Positions 52,922 through 64,000 of a stretch of 64,000 bases of DNA are shown in pieces. Every line of letters starts with the position of its first letter. Position 1 is the stretch's first letter. Source of the stretch: Rhabdophis nuchalis (taxonomy: Eukaryota > Chordata > Lepidosauria > Squamata > Natricidae); NCBI GenBank assembly GCA_039707465.1, contig CM077648.1, positions 73,179,619 through 73,243,618 of the forward strand. Direction: 5' to 3'. Both the position numbers and the translations under genes were made by a program. The notes under the pieces are model-generated. The model ran no database searches. It saw only the letters and a program-made list of their open reading frames with translations, and had not been told where the DNA came from.

Positions 52922-54309
52922 TCACAGTTGCCCACGTAACCTGTCCATATCTTCGGAAGTAACAGAGTCAAACTCTTCCCACAAAACTGTCTCAAGATCT
53001 GCCTCGGGGCATCCCACTGAGCCACTTTCGATGGAGGCCAACTCGCTCCAAATCTGAGCGATTTTATCCTGCAGATATTCCCCAAATTCCTCTGCTCTAC
53101 CCTGCAAGGGGGCTTCCCGCGCCCTCTGTTGAAAGAGGGAGCGGGTCACCCTAAACAGGGTGGCAGGGCGGTTATCTGCGGATGCGATGAGAGTGGCACA
53201 ATGATGACGTTTGGCCACTCTCAACGCTACAAGGTAAGTCAGTAAATGGGCTCTCACCTGTGTTCGGTCAGATTCAGACCGTGTGGATCTCCATCTACTC
53301 TCTAGGCGTCTCTTGTGACGCTTCATCACCCTCAGCTCCTCGGTAAACCAAGGAGCCTGGGTGACTCTTCGCCGCAGGAGAGGCCGCAAGGGCGCGACCC
53401 AATCCAAGGCCCCCGTGGCCACGGTATTCCACGCGGCCACCAGGTCCTCCATCAGGGCACGGGTCAAGGACACAGGTAATGGCCCAAGCACCGTCTGGAA
53501 CCTATCCAGGTCCATCAGGCGCTTGGGGCGGAACCATATAGGTGAATCCGGTTCCGCCTCCCCGCGGTGGGGTGTAGCGATTGGAAAGTCGAGCCAGAGA
53601 AGTGAGTGGTCTGACCATGACAGGGGTATGATGGCTATGTCCCCTATACCCAGATCACTCTTCCACTGACCAGAGACAAAGATTAAGTCCAGCGTGTGTC
53701 CTCCCTCGTGCGTGGGGCCCTGAATTACTTGGGTCAGGTCCCTGGCCGTCATGGAGGCCATGAACTCCCGAGCTACCTCTGATGATTCGCCTACCGATGG
53801 CAGGTTGAAGTCCCCCATGACAACCAGTCTAGGGGTCTCAACTGCCATCTCGGCGATCACCTCAAGGAGCTCGGGCAGGGCTGCTGTTACATAGCGGGGA
53901 ACCAGGTATACAATCAGCATGCCCAACTGCCTCCCTAGGCCCCACTTCACGCAGAGGGACTCACAGCCGGTAGTCTGTGGTACAGTGGTCTCTCTCGGCT
54001 CAAGACCTTCCCTAACAATAACCGCTACCCCTCCACCCCTGCCTAGGGCCCGTGGCTGATGAAAAGCGTGGTAACCTGGTGGGCACATTTCTACGAGGGG
54101 AAGTCCTCCCTCGTGGCCCAACCAGGTCTCCGCTATTCCTACCAGGTCCGGCTCCCCCTCCGACACAAGGTCGTGGACGAGGGGGGCTTTGTTGACCACG
54201 GACCTGGTGTTGCAAAGCATCAGCCTCGGGCCCTTGCTCTGTAATCCTTGACCACCTAGCCTGCGGGGGTTGTGGCACCTGACCGCTTGTAAACAGCGGC
54301 CCTGTGTCC
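52922..54309 (-). pseudogene. L2 ORF2, endonuclease part, ending at one nonsense codon
   Basis: Endonuclease motifs are CNTRSVVNKAPL, GIAETWLG, VMGDFNLPS and SWSDHSLL. The frame ends ...DMDRLRGQL and TGA, where the intact copy has CGA (Arg), the change expected from methyl-CpG decay. The open frame extends upstream to 54436 only because Gypsy RNase H happens to be in the same phase; that chimeric start is not real L2. Confidence 0.85.
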
Positions 54310-54511
54310 CTTTGTGAAACCTCTTGACTCTGGCCATTGCAGCCAGGACTTCCCGGTCGAGCTGGCTGTAATTCCACTTGGTCAAGGACATGGTTCGGGA
54401 ATAGTAGGCGATCGGTGCCTCCATTCCATTGAGCATGCGATGGCTGAGGATGGCTCTGACCCCTTAGGGCAAGGCGTCACAGGTCGGGATGAGGGGGTGG
54501 GTCTGGCTGTA
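54310..54511 (-). pseudogene. Gypsy RNase H, N-terminal part
   Basis: APIAYYSRTMSLTKWNYSQL and REVLAAMARVKRFHK are the Gypsy RNase H start. It is separated from the RT frame by stops near 54475 and 54512 and cut at the L2 junction. Confidence 0.75.
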
Positions 54512-55807
54512 CTATACAAGGAAAGAGTCTGCTGAGAGCAAGTATTTTATTGCTGCAAATGCGATGTCTTCCCGCTTTTCCCATGACCAGGTGGCGTTCT
54601 TAGCCAGGAGGCAGTGAAGTGGTTCAGCAATGGTGGCTTTCTGTTTTAGAAAGACGCTGTAAAAATTAAGTAGTCCGAGGAATGCATGCAGCTCTGCCTG
54701 GTTTTTGGTCGTGGGGGCATCCCTGATAGCTTTAATCTTTTTTTTGGTTGGGTGGATCCCAGAGCCATCTATGAGGTACCCAAGGAATTCTACCCTGGGT
54801 ACGTTAATTTTGCATTTTTCTTTTTTGAGGCAGAGGCCTGTGTCTTTAATTCTGCTGAGAACTGTGCTCAGTCTTTTAAATAATTGCACCTTGTCTTTGG
54901 TTGAAACCAAGATATTGTCAAAATAGGGGATGACTCCGGGAATCCCCTGTAACATGCATTCCATGATGCTTTGGAACAGTCCAGGGGCAATACTAACTCC
55001 GAATTGCAGGCGGGTGCATTTAAAGGCCGCCCTGTGAGTGACTATGGTTTGAACCTCCGCTGCAGCGCCATCTACTGGCAGTTGCTGGTATGGTTGTGTT
55101 AAATCTAATTTAGCGAAGACCTTCCCTGGTCCCAGCGAATGTAGTAAGTGCTGTACGATGGGCACCAGGTACGCGCTTTGTTGTAGGGCGAGGTTCAGGG
55201 TGCACCGGTAGTTGGCGCATATGCGGACTGACCCATCTAGCTTGACCGGGGTAACGATAGGCGTTTCCCAACGGGCATGATTGACTGGCTCTAAGATCTC
55301 CTGAGTGATTAATTTGTCCCGTTCAGCATCGATTTTAGGTCGGAGAGCAGAAGGCACTCTCCTGGGCTTGAGCTGAATTGGGGCAATTTTAGGGTCTAGA
55401 TTAAAGGAGATAGGGGTACCCGTGTACTTACCAAGGCCAGGGCTGAAAAATTCCTTGAACTCCTTGAACAGTTCATCGTAGTCTTCCCTACTCTCGTTGT
55501 CATTGACTTGGGTGACTTCCAGACCCAGGGCCTCAAGCCAGTCCAGTCCCAGCAGGCTTTGCAGTCTGTTCTTGACCACCATGATGGGTAGCCTTGGCTT
55601 GAACCCCTCGTGCTCGAGCATGAAGACGCCTTCTCCGACGACCGGAACCCGGTTCCCTTGGTAGTCCCTTACTCCCAGGCTGGGCTCCTTCAGCTGGTGC
55701 TTCTGTAGTCCAGGAGCAGTGCGACTGATGCCGTCCCAGGACATGATGGTGATGGATGACCCGGTGTCGATCTCCATCTTGCACGGTGCCCTGAGTTTTT
55801 TGTGCAC
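54512..55807 (-). pseudogene. Gypsy protease and reverse transcriptase, inactive
   Basis: 431 codons. The protease active site DTGS is at residues 14-17 (EIDTGSSITIMSWD). RT runs from about 135 to 345 with WETPIVTPVKLDGSVRICAN, FAKLDLTQPY (Asp235), LQFGVSIAPGLFQ, and the catalytic box as YFDN at 295-298. The family box is YxDD, so the second Asp is Asn here (a G to A change), which would abolish polymerisation. The connection domain follows (FLGYLIDGSGIHPTKKKI; FLGLLNFY), up to a stop at 54512. Confidence 0.85.
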
Positions 55808-55984
55808 CCTTGTGCAGATCGTGGATCGTGGGTCGGGGGTTGTCTTCGTTGGGAATCTGTTGGACCTGACGAGCCCTCTGTTCTGGTCTCTTTGTTGGTG
55901 GCTTCGATCAGGGGGGCCATTGGGTCGAGGAGTATTCCGCTGGCTGCCAGGGTGCCATGGGCCATTCTGTGGGTCAGTTGCTTC

Positions 55985-56718
55985 TGCAGATCCTCATGAT
56001 GTGGCCCTTCTTACCGCACCTTTGGCAGAAAGCCTCCAGGAACCAACATTTCATCCTGGGGTGGTTTTCTCCACAGGGAGGTTAGCACGATTTGAATTTC
56101 CAAGCCTCGGCGTCTTCCACATTCTCAGCTGGCTCTGTGTCCTCAAAATGGATGCTTGCCACTTGGCTAGGGTTTTTTTGACCCACCGGGCCGGATGGCA
56201 TGCATTGACCGGTCAGCGGTTTCAGAGGCTCTGGCTTCATCCAGGCAATCTACAGGGGTTAAGCTGTTTTTTGAGAGTAGCCTCCATTGGAGGTTTGGGT
56301 CTCGGCAGCCCAGGATGATCTGGTCGAGGATTTGGTCGTCCAGGTCCCGGAACTCACAATGTGCCGCCGCTCGGTGGAGAGCAGCCACATATTGGTTTAT
56401 GGTCTCTCCATCTTTCTGATTCTGGGTGTGAAATGCATATCTCCTCACCGACTTGGATGATCTGGGGGCATAGTGTGTCTTCAGGGCTTGCTGTAGGGCT
56501 GTCCAGGTGACTGACTGTAGGGGAGTTGACTCACACAGGTCCTTTGCTGTAACCAGCACTTCTCGGCCACAGTAGCTGAGGTCTGTGAGGTTCCTGAGGT
56601 GGTGGGCTTCCAGGTAACACTCAAACTGGATCATGTAGAACTCCCAGTCCTCGGTCGCTGGGTCAAACGGAGTTGGGGTGGCTTGCGGGTTCATGCTGCC
56701 GTCTGGTCGTGTGTTCAC
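55985..56718 (-). pseudogene. Gypsy gag, broken
   Basis: 183 codons from ATG 56718 give a retrotransposon Gag domain (TEDWEFYMIQFECYLEAH; LKTHYAP; RYAFHTQNQKDGETINQYVA). A stop follows at 56167. A zinc knuckle, CQRCGKKGHIMRIC (C-x2-C-x4-H-x4-C), can still be read at about 55985-56027 in a shifted frame. Confidence 0.8.
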
Positions 56719-56804
56719 CTTGGCTGCTGGTTCAGCATGTCCTCACCAGGCTCCAGAATTGGCTGCTTGCCAGGGTGCTTCGCTCTTTGCCTAGTTGCCT
56801 TCTG

Positions 56805-56823
56805 ATCCCATCCTGGTCACCAG
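56805..56823 (-). other. Primer-binding site of the Gypsy element
   Basis: Adjacent to the 5' LTR, the reverse strand reads CTGGTGACCAGGATGGGAT. TGGTGACC would pair with a tRNA 3' end GGTCACCA; the tRNA is not assigned with confidence. Confidence 0.5.
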
Positions 56824-57035
56824 TGTTCGATCGGGTAAAGGAAGGACACACTAGGAGTGAATTCAGCTCTTTATTGGCAAGGTATAGCTCAAGTAACAAG
56901 CAGCCAGAGGCAGTCCCTTTTTAAAGGTAGCCGCTGGTACGAACTGACCGATCACAGCCAGCCCTGGTCCCGGCCAATCAGGTTAAATCATTAGCTGCTG
57001 ACTGCAGTGGAAACCTCTATTGTAAGGACACAACA
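56824..57035 (-). repeat. 5' LTR of the Gypsy element
   Basis: 212 bp, same limits as the other LTR. It includes CCTTTTTAAA-type TATA sequence and ends TGTTGT...GAACA on the coding strand. Confidence 0.9.
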
Positions 57036-57401
57036 CACTCTTTGAAGTTAAACCTCCTGGAAGATTACCATGCTTTAATTCTGCATGGTATCTTAATCTT
57101 CACATGTAGAAAGAGAAAAGTTTACTACTGATACTCATTGGACAAGAAGGATATCAAGAAGCTATTTGGGATCAGGTAGCCAATCCTCAATTTAAGAATG
57201 AACAAAAATTAAAAACCAAGCAAGTATGGTCCATGGGTTACATATATCATAAATTTCATCCAGACCTCCAAATGCCTACTTTAGTTGTGCCCCTGATTCA
57301 CAATAATGATCAACCCTCACCAATGAAGTAGGAAAAATACTGAATAATGCACAAATTCTTTCACAGCCTGGAGAAATTTAAATCTAGAATTAAAAACAGC
57401 T

Positions 57402-57490
57402 ATTTATGTTTATGTTTATGTTTATTTACATTTATATACCGCCCTATCTCCCTTGCGGGACTCAGGGCGGTTTGACTACATTCTGTGCTA
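57402..57490 (-). repeat. LINE 3' tail with (TTTATG)n
   Basis: The complement of GTCAAACCGCCCTGAGTCCC...GGGCGGTATATAAATGTAAATAAAC (shown by its ends) is the 3' tail of an L2/CR1-like LINE, ending in TTTATG units. Confidence 0.6.
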
Positions 57491-57972
57491 TTCAGACTTT
57501 CTGAGCTAGTTCATATTTACTTTAGCTTCCGGCCTGCCATCTTAGTGAATCTATAGCAATTCCCAATTAGAGTGGCACAATCAAGCGACTGGATCTTGAG
57601 GGCAATACGTGCAATAAAGATGTTCTATCCTCCTACCTTTCGATCCACTCTCTGATCTGCCAATCAAACTCTAAATATAGTAACAATGGCAAAGGTCAGA
57701 AACTAAAAAGTATTTTTCCTGGTGGTTGTAGAATTTGTATTCTTCAGTTAAGAGGAATATCCCCAGCCTCTGCTCAAAGCAGCATCAGAAAATTGCCATT
57801 ATCCTAAAGCAGTCTTTCTTAGACTTTCTTTCTTCAAGATCCCTTCCTACTTAAAAAAGAATATGGAGGACCCCAAAAGAGCTTTATTTTGTCTGGGTTA
57901 TATTTATTGATATTTAGCATACAGCAGTGGTCCCCAACCTTTCTGGCTCTGTGGACTAGAAGCAGTCACAAG

Positions 57973-58680
57973 CACAGTCACTCATGCACTTGTGACATCC
58001 CGTCTAGACTACTGCAATGCTCTCTACATGGGGCTTCCCTTGAGGTGCACCCGAAGACTGCAGCTAGTCCAGAATGCGGCAGCGCGGGCAATTCTGGGAG
58101 CCTCCAGGCATTCCCACGTGACACGGCTCCTGCGCGAGCTGCACTGGCTGCCTGTGGTCTTTCGGGTGCGCTTCAAGGTGTTGATTACCATCTTTAAAGC
58201 GCTCCATGGCACGGGACCTAGTTATCTGCGAGATCACATCCTGCCCCACACATCCCTTCGACCGATTCGCTTCCACAGAGAGGGGCTTCTCTGGGTGCCG
58301 TCCACTAGGCAATGCCAGTGGGTGACGCCCAGGGGAAGGGCCTTCTCTGTGGTGGGCCCAACTCTCTGGAACGACCTACCCCCCGAGCTCAGAACCACCT
58401 CGGACCTCCTCTCCTTCCGTCAAAAGCTTAAGACCCATTTCTTCCAGCAGGCCGGCCTGGCCTAATCTACCTCTCCAGCCTTTAGTCTGAATATGTAAAT
58501 TGTTGTAATTGGATTTTTAAGGGGTTTAGTTTTTAAGGATTTTAGGTTTTTAGCGCAGGGATATAGTTGGTTTAATTCGATTTTATATATTTATAATGTT
58601 TCTATGTTTGTATGCTTTTTAATTTCCTGTGCACCGCCCTGAGTCCCTTTGAGGAGAGGGAGCGGTCTACAAATTACACT
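57973..58680 (+). mobile_element. L2 LINE 3' fragment
   Basis: Starts in the RT thumb (CACAGTCACTCATGC) and runs to the L2 3' end (GCACCGCCCTGAGTCCC...GGAGCGGTCTACAAATT). A short GACTTGA repeat follows. 5'-truncated. Confidence 0.85.
57992..58465 (+). pseudogene. L2 ORF2, last 157 codons
   Basis: SRLDYCNALYMGLPLRCTRR, LRELHWLPVVFRVRFKVL, LWNDLPPELRT, ending FFQQAGLA and stop. Open but without any catalytic domain. Confidence 0.85.
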
Positions 58681-58849
58681 TGACTTGATCTGACTTGACA
58701 GTGGCAGTGAGCAGGGGAAGGAATGATTTTGTGCACATGCCTGCCACTTGTGCAAATGGAGCTTCGTACACTCGCATGTTGCCTGCATTGCCCAGTTTCT
58801 AATGGGCTGCAGTCCGGTACCATCTGCATACTGGGGTTGGAGACCCCTG

Positions 58850-59611
58850 TCATACAATGTTTAAAAAAATCAAAATGATGCATTTGTTGCCATTATTGTT
58901 TTTCATAATTATTTGATGGGATTTTAATATTGAAAAGTAATAGAACATAGGCTGGAAAATGTTTCTGATTTCACATACCCTTAAGAGGGTTTTGGGAGGG
59001 GCAGGGGTCTAAAAACCATTCTTTAAGAAATATTGTCCTATGGTCATGTCTCCCTGCAGTTCCAAATGACATTTTGAGCGAATCATGTTTCTCAACTTAG
59101 CATTCTTGTTGGGAATTCTGGGAGTTGAAGTCCACACATCTTCAGGTTGCCAAGATTGAGATTTATATATTATTCTAAGGCATGCCTAGAAGCAACCTTT
59201 CATAAAAGTATCATAAAAATAAAATGAGGGTAAAAATGTCCCTGACAGTATTACTTATTTTAAAAGACACAGATTTCATAACATGGATTTAGGAGCAATT
59301 TATCTGATACTGATTTAACCAGTTGTGCAATGCAATTACGCTATTGTGCTAGAAATGGTGTTTGCTCCCTGCTCTAGCAGCCATGTGAGAATCAACCCTA
59401 TATCATTTTGAAATTGGCCTGGTCAGTTTGTTGATTGTTTAATATTTTTTAAGCCAATGAATTTTTAAGCTTTTATATTTGTAAAATAATACAGAAACAG
59501 TGACTAAGTATTTTTCTCCTGCACAGTGCACGGTGCCATCTATTTATTTACATTTATAATTTAATAACAATAATAAGGAGATGGATGGAACAAGCCATCT
59601 AGTATTAACAG
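58850..59611. other. No gene; MITE end fragment at 59080-59165
   Basis: 59088-59160 (TTCTCAACTTAGCATTC...GGGAATTCTGGGAGTTGAAG, by its ends) resembles one half of a squamate MITE. The rest is unassigned. Confidence 0.45.
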
Positions 59612-59706
<95 letters not shown>

Positions 59707-60147
59707 CTTTAATTTGTAGACCGCTCCCTCTCCCCCAGGGGACTCGGAGCGGTGCACAGGGAAGATAAAAGACAATAAATATACATATACAAATATACAT
59801 ACATAATTAAAAGGCAAATTAAACATTATTCCTGTGCTAAAATTCCCAATTGACGTTCACTAAAATTCCCAATTAAATTTACTAAAAAAACCCATAGATA
59901 GAGAGACTACCCTAGGCCGGCCAAGCAGAAAAGGTGTGTTTTTAATTTTAGACGGAAGGAGCGGAGGTCCGTAGTTGTTCTAATGTCGGGGGGAAGGTCG
60001 TTCCAGAGGGCTGGGCCCGCCACAGAGAGAGCCCTTCCCCTGGGCGTCGCCCGCTGACAAAGTCTAGTGGACGGCACCCGGAGAAGTCCCTCTCTGTGGG
60101 AGCGAATCGGCTGTGAGGATGTATGAGGCAGGAACCGATCCCGCAGA
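59612..60147 (-). mobile_element. L2 LINE 3' fragment with (TAA)n tail, reverse strand
   Basis: (TAA)n at 59612-59704, then the complement of the L2 3' end (TTTGTAGACCGCTCCC) and the last 80 codons of ORF2 (HREGLLRVPSTRLCQRATPR to KTHLFCLAGLG). Same subfamily as the intact element at 4283. Confidence 0.85.
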
Positions 60148-60756
60148 TGATGCAGCATACTATTTGATCTTTATTCTAGTCTGGACTTTGGGAAAAGGTC
60201 AGTACTGTTCTGCCTTGCAAAGAGCAATAAAAAGAAACAGGCCAGTCAATTAATCCAAACTACCATGGGTTACAGAATGATTCATTGGCTTTGGGGGGGA
60301 AAAAATAGAAGACATATGTTTAGAATATGCAGAGGCTTTCCAAAGACAAGGCAAACAAAGCCTCAAGAGGTTTATTCCTTAAGTGAATCTGCAACAACTG
60401 AAGAAAAAAGAAAGTATCTCAGGCTTTGAATGCCTATTTCTGTCAGTTGTACCTGAAAGCCTGCATATACTCAGCATATTCTTGTACATGCACTCCCTAA
60501 TATTCACTTCCTATTGCTATTTTGTTCTGTTTATAAACTTATTCCATATTATATTGCTTGGTTATATTCACTCTGATCTATACAACTCTATGTAAACTTT
60601 CCCCTGTACGCATATTTGTACTCAAATTTTAGAAGCAAAATACATCAAAGTATTCTGAAAAGAAAAGATTTCCATATTTGTATACATTTAGGGGTGTATG
60701 TTGATGGTTAACTTACCTCAGGTTACCTTGAGGTAAAATGGGTAGCATATAAATGT

Positions 60757-60788
<32 letters not shown>

Positions 60789-62640
60789 TCCTTCATATTG
60801 ACTCAATCTATGAATAGTACTTTTGAAGTTTTGAAATAGCATTTCAAAATATATAGTTTTGTGATAAATATCCACTATTATCTACATCTAGGCTTGAGTT
60901 CTCGGTCTTAGCTCTGCCTCCTTCCCAGATGTTTTACTTTACTTAAGGAAACATTTTGAGGGGGGGAAATAGGAATCCTGAATTTTATTTGGTATAACAA
61001 CCTAAGGAAGTTTGAGTTCTCGTTGTTTGGGCATGAGATGAATTAAATATGATATTGCCTGGAAATGGGAGGGGAATTGTCATTACCATAAATATTGATC
61101 ATACTGTATTTACCCTACCAAATCCCCCTTGAAACTAAACAGTCACATGATGGATGATGTCAACATAGTTCGATGTCTCACACGCCCCCGGAAGCACATG
61201 ATAATCTTATTCCTTCACAGAAATCAAACTTTTCCAAGTGCGCTGTCATGTTTTCGCCAGGCCTGCTAATTTTGTGATAAGGGCAATTCCAGTTGGGTAT
61301 TGTATTTAGCTCCTGTTGCATTTATCTACTGTGCCATTCTTTGTACTGTAGCCATCAACTATCTAGTCAGCACTGATCTAAATTTGGAAGGAATTTGGAG
61401 TCACTATACTTTCCTCTTCAAACATAACATGAGAAGAATTCTTGTCCTAGGAAAGCCAAAATATTCATTTCTGAGTTCATAGTTCATAGTTAAAAACATC
61501 CAATTAGAGGTTAATAGAAAGCTAGCAAACTGTGCAGCCGTCAGTGATTCAATGGGAACAATCCAGTTTCATACTAAGAATACAATCAAGGCTTTTGTTG
61601 ATGATGAATATTCATGAAGCTGTATATAATATATTGTATTCAATGAAGGCTCACATACTATATGTGAATGCAAGTGCATGATTGATCACTGTCATTACAT
61701 GAAATGATTCTGATCCAAACCTGCCCTTGCCATTTCATACTTTTAAAACAGAAATTAGCAGCATTTAGAAAAGTGATCAGAATTAAAAAGTTGATGAGGA
61801 AAGGCTTTGTACTTGCACAATGTTCTCTCTTGCTCCCTCCAGAAACTTTCCCATTCAAAAGATAGCACACATAGGCAAATACAGGATCTGGGAAGCTACA
61901 AAGAAGCTGTTACAGGGACAGGAATTTAAAATGGCAGACTGACAGATGGGAAATAGTTGACCTGTTTTAAGCTGGTCCTCCCCTGCTACTTCTCCAATCC
62001 CATTAACATCCCAGGAGGTATCTTTTCCCGTTTGAAAAGAAATGTCATGGGGATATTTCAGACATCTGTGCATAATGTATAGCTTGCTCCAAACTAAGGA
62101 AAAAAATATCTCTACTGGTTTAGTTGGGAACTGCAGGAAGTGCAAGATATGAAGCCTTAGATCTCTGGATGTACTAGTTGCTAGGAAACAACAATGGGGT
62201 AGAGCTATTAGGTTTCTACTTTAGGTTTCTTGTACACAACTGAAGGCAACTGTGTAAGTAATTCAAACCAATGTAAAACTCACCATGTGATCTGCCTCTT
62301 CCTCTACAAATTGAATCTTGTCAACAATGCAAAGCTGTTTTCTCTCAGTGGAGTGCATCACAAAGAGCGCAGCCAACTTTTGCACAGATATCCCAGCACT
62401 GTGTGTGGGGTGTGTGTGTGGGTGCTGTGGGTGTAAGTAAAAACAAGATTTGGATCATGATGAGGTTTGTGATGGTGATGGTGGTTATCATAATGATATA
62501 ACTCTTTTCTACGCAGACTAGACAGGTCTGTGCAGCAAATTCTTAACTATTTTTTAATTGCTTGATAGAATATGAAATACTAAATTAGTGTTAGCAACAG
62601 AGAGTCACTTTGCAGACTGAGATGGTGAAAAGGTAAAGGT
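60148..62640. other. No recognised gene
   Basis: AT-rich with small microsatellites (AATC at 60757, TG at 62399-62425). Frames up to 96 codons lack domains. Confidence 0.45.
60757..60788. repeat. (AATC)n microsatellite
   Basis: Eight tandem AATC units. Confidence 0.9.
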
Positions 62641-62644
62641 AAAG

Positions 62645-64000
62645 TTCGATCCTGTGACTCCTGAGGACATGGACAGGATGCTGGGGCGGCTGAACGCCAC
62701 CACATGTTTACTGGACCCGTGTCCCTCCTGGCTAGTACTGGCCTCCTGGGAGGTTACACAAGGCTGGCTCCAGGGAATTGTCAACGCTTCTTTGAGTGAG
62801 GGGTTTCTGCTGGCCGCCTTGAAAGAGGTGGTGGTGAAGCCCCTCCTCAAGAAGCCCTCCCTGGACCCAGCTGTGTTGGCCAACTATTGTCCTGTCTCCA
62901 ACCTTCGATTTCTTGCTAAGGTTGTTGAGAGTGTGGGGGCACGGCAGCTCCCTCAGCACCTGGAGGAAACTGTCTCTCTGGACTCGCGTCAGTCCAGCTT
63001 CCTGACTGGGTACAGCACAGAGACAGCATTGGTCGCGTTGGTGGATGATCTCTGGAGGGCTCGGGATAGGGGTTATTCCTCTATCCTGGTCCTGTTAGAT
63101 CTCTCAGCGGCTTTTGATACCATCGACCATGGTATCATGCTGCGCTGGCTGGAGGAGCTGGGGGTTGGGGGCACCGTTTTATGGTGGTTCTCCTCCTACC
63201 TCTCCGACCGGTCGCAATTTGTGTTGGCAGGAGGGCAGAGGTCGACATCGAGGTGCCTCACTTGTGGGGTACCACAGGGGTCGGTCCTCTCGCCTCTCCT
63301 GTTCAACATTTATATGAAGCCGCTGGGTGAGATCATCCGTGGTTTCGGGGTAGAGTTCCATCAGTACGCTGATGACACTCAGCTGTACATCTCTACCCCG
63401 GACCACCCCAACGATGCCGTGGAAGTGATGTCCCAGTGTCTGGAGGCCGTGCGAGTCTGGATGGGGAGAAACAGGCTCTGACTCAACCCCTCCAAGACCA
63501 AGTGGCTGTGGCTTCCGGCGTCACAATATAGCCAGCTGGTGCCATCTCTGGCTATTGGGGGCGAGTCATTGGCCCCTACAGAGAGGGCTCGCAACTTGGG
63601 CGTCCTCCTGAACTCGCGGGTGTCTTTAGAAGATCATATGACAGCCGTGGCCAGGGGGGCTTTTTATCAGGTTCGCCTGATACGCCAGTTGCGCCCCTTT
63701 CTGGATCGTGACGCTCTACGCACAGTTACTCAAGCCCTCATCACCTCCTGTCTGGACTACTGCAATACTCTCTACATGGGGCTTCCCTTGAGATGCACCC
63801 GGAGGCTCCAGTTAGTTCAGAATGCAGCCGCGCGGGGGATTCTGGGAGCTTCTAGATGCTCCCACGTGACACCTCTCCTGCGCGAGCTGCACTGGCTGCC
63901 TGTGGCTTTCCGGGTGCGCTTCAAGGTATTAGTAACCACCTTTAAAGCGCTCCATAGCAAGGGACCTGGTTATCTGCAAGACCGCCTCCTGCTACCAAAT
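62645..64000 (+). mobile_element. L2 LINE, 5'-truncated, running off the right edge
   Basis: Begins in the linker before the RT and continues to the window end in the C-terminal region. Belongs to the same subfamily as the copy at 1554 (GVEFHQYADD, GRNRL, LEDHMTAVARGAF). Confidence 0.88.
62654..64000 (+). pseudogene. L2 ORF2 fragment, one nonsense codon
   Basis: 275 codons run to TGA at 63479-63481 (NRL then stop). The same frame then stays open to the window end (LNPSKTKWLWLP; RLQLVQNAAARGILG; LRELHWLPVAFRV). At the stop, the copy at 1602 has CGA. RT motifs LDLSAAFDTIDH, GVPQGSVLSPLLF and YADD (63364-63375) are present. Confidence 0.85.

Larger units (their letters stand above)
57925..58849. 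mobile_element. hAT-type MITE split by an L2 fragment
   Basis: Ends are CAGTGGTCCCCAACC and GGTTGGAGACCCCTG. The flanks GCATACAG and TCATACAA match at six of eight bases. About 220 bp of MITE remain around the L2. Confidence 0.65.

Noticed and set aside
52922..54436. 504-codon chimeric frame beginning with Gypsy RNase H and continuing into L2 endonuclease
   Set aside because: The fusion is the chance in-phase junction of an insertion, not an exapted gene.

Overview
This window looks like intergenic or intronic DNA of a squamate reptile, plausibly a snake. No host exon, tRNA gene or other cellular gene could be recognised. The organism guess rests on repeat content: CR1 tails that run into ATTCT/TATTG microsatellites, two tRNA-derived SINE families of the kind common in squamates, young L2 and L1 LINEs side by side, many hAT elements, a Gypsy element with 212-bp LTRs, and a retrovirus-like LTR. 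Almost every long open frame belongs to a transposable element.

Layout. 1-1553: reverse-strand retrovirus-like element (leader and 506-bp LTR). 1554-9320: a three-layer nest, in which an L2 tail (outer) was entered by an L1-type ORF1-only element (copy A), which was entered by a complete L2 with an intact 1021-codon ORF2. 9321-12441: no genes. 12442-15600: SINEs, small hAT elements, a decayed LINE fragment and CA repeats. 15860-19203: AT-rich DNA, a possible LTR, and the first of four large hAT foldback elements. 20190-22226: SINE and hAT fragments, then ORF1-only copy B. 22869-26230: 5'-truncated reverse-strand L1 with a long open ORF2. 26499-28450: full-length ORF1-only copy C with an intact frame. 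28921-30164: second hAT foldback. 31996-35686: an unassigned poly(A) retroelement with 15-bp target duplications, carrying a third hAT foldback. 36724-37457: a TIR element. 37881-40529: no genes. 40530-46265: a CR1 split by a reverse-strand L1, whose own ORF1 is split by ORF1-only copy D. 47871-49217: fourth, older hAT foldback. 49278-57035: a Gypsy element with matching LTRs and a 5-bp target duplication; its RNase H region is split by an L2. 57925-58849: hAT element split by an L2 fragment. 59612-60147 and 62645-64000: further L2 copies, the last running off the window.

The most interesting system is a family of short retrotransposons that encode only an L1-type ORF1 protein (coiled coil, RRM, C-terminal domain, basic tail) between a roughly 850-bp 5' UTR and a roughly 270-bp 3' UTR. 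None of the four copies has an ORF2, and three of the four have clear 11-17 bp target duplications. They share the last 17 bases of their 3' end, and the first bases of their 5' end, with the L1 family in the same window. This is the architecture of the mammalian 'half-L1' (HAL1) elements and implies mobilisation in trans by L1. The two ORF1 proteins are clearly different, so this would be an independent reptilian half-L1 lineage.
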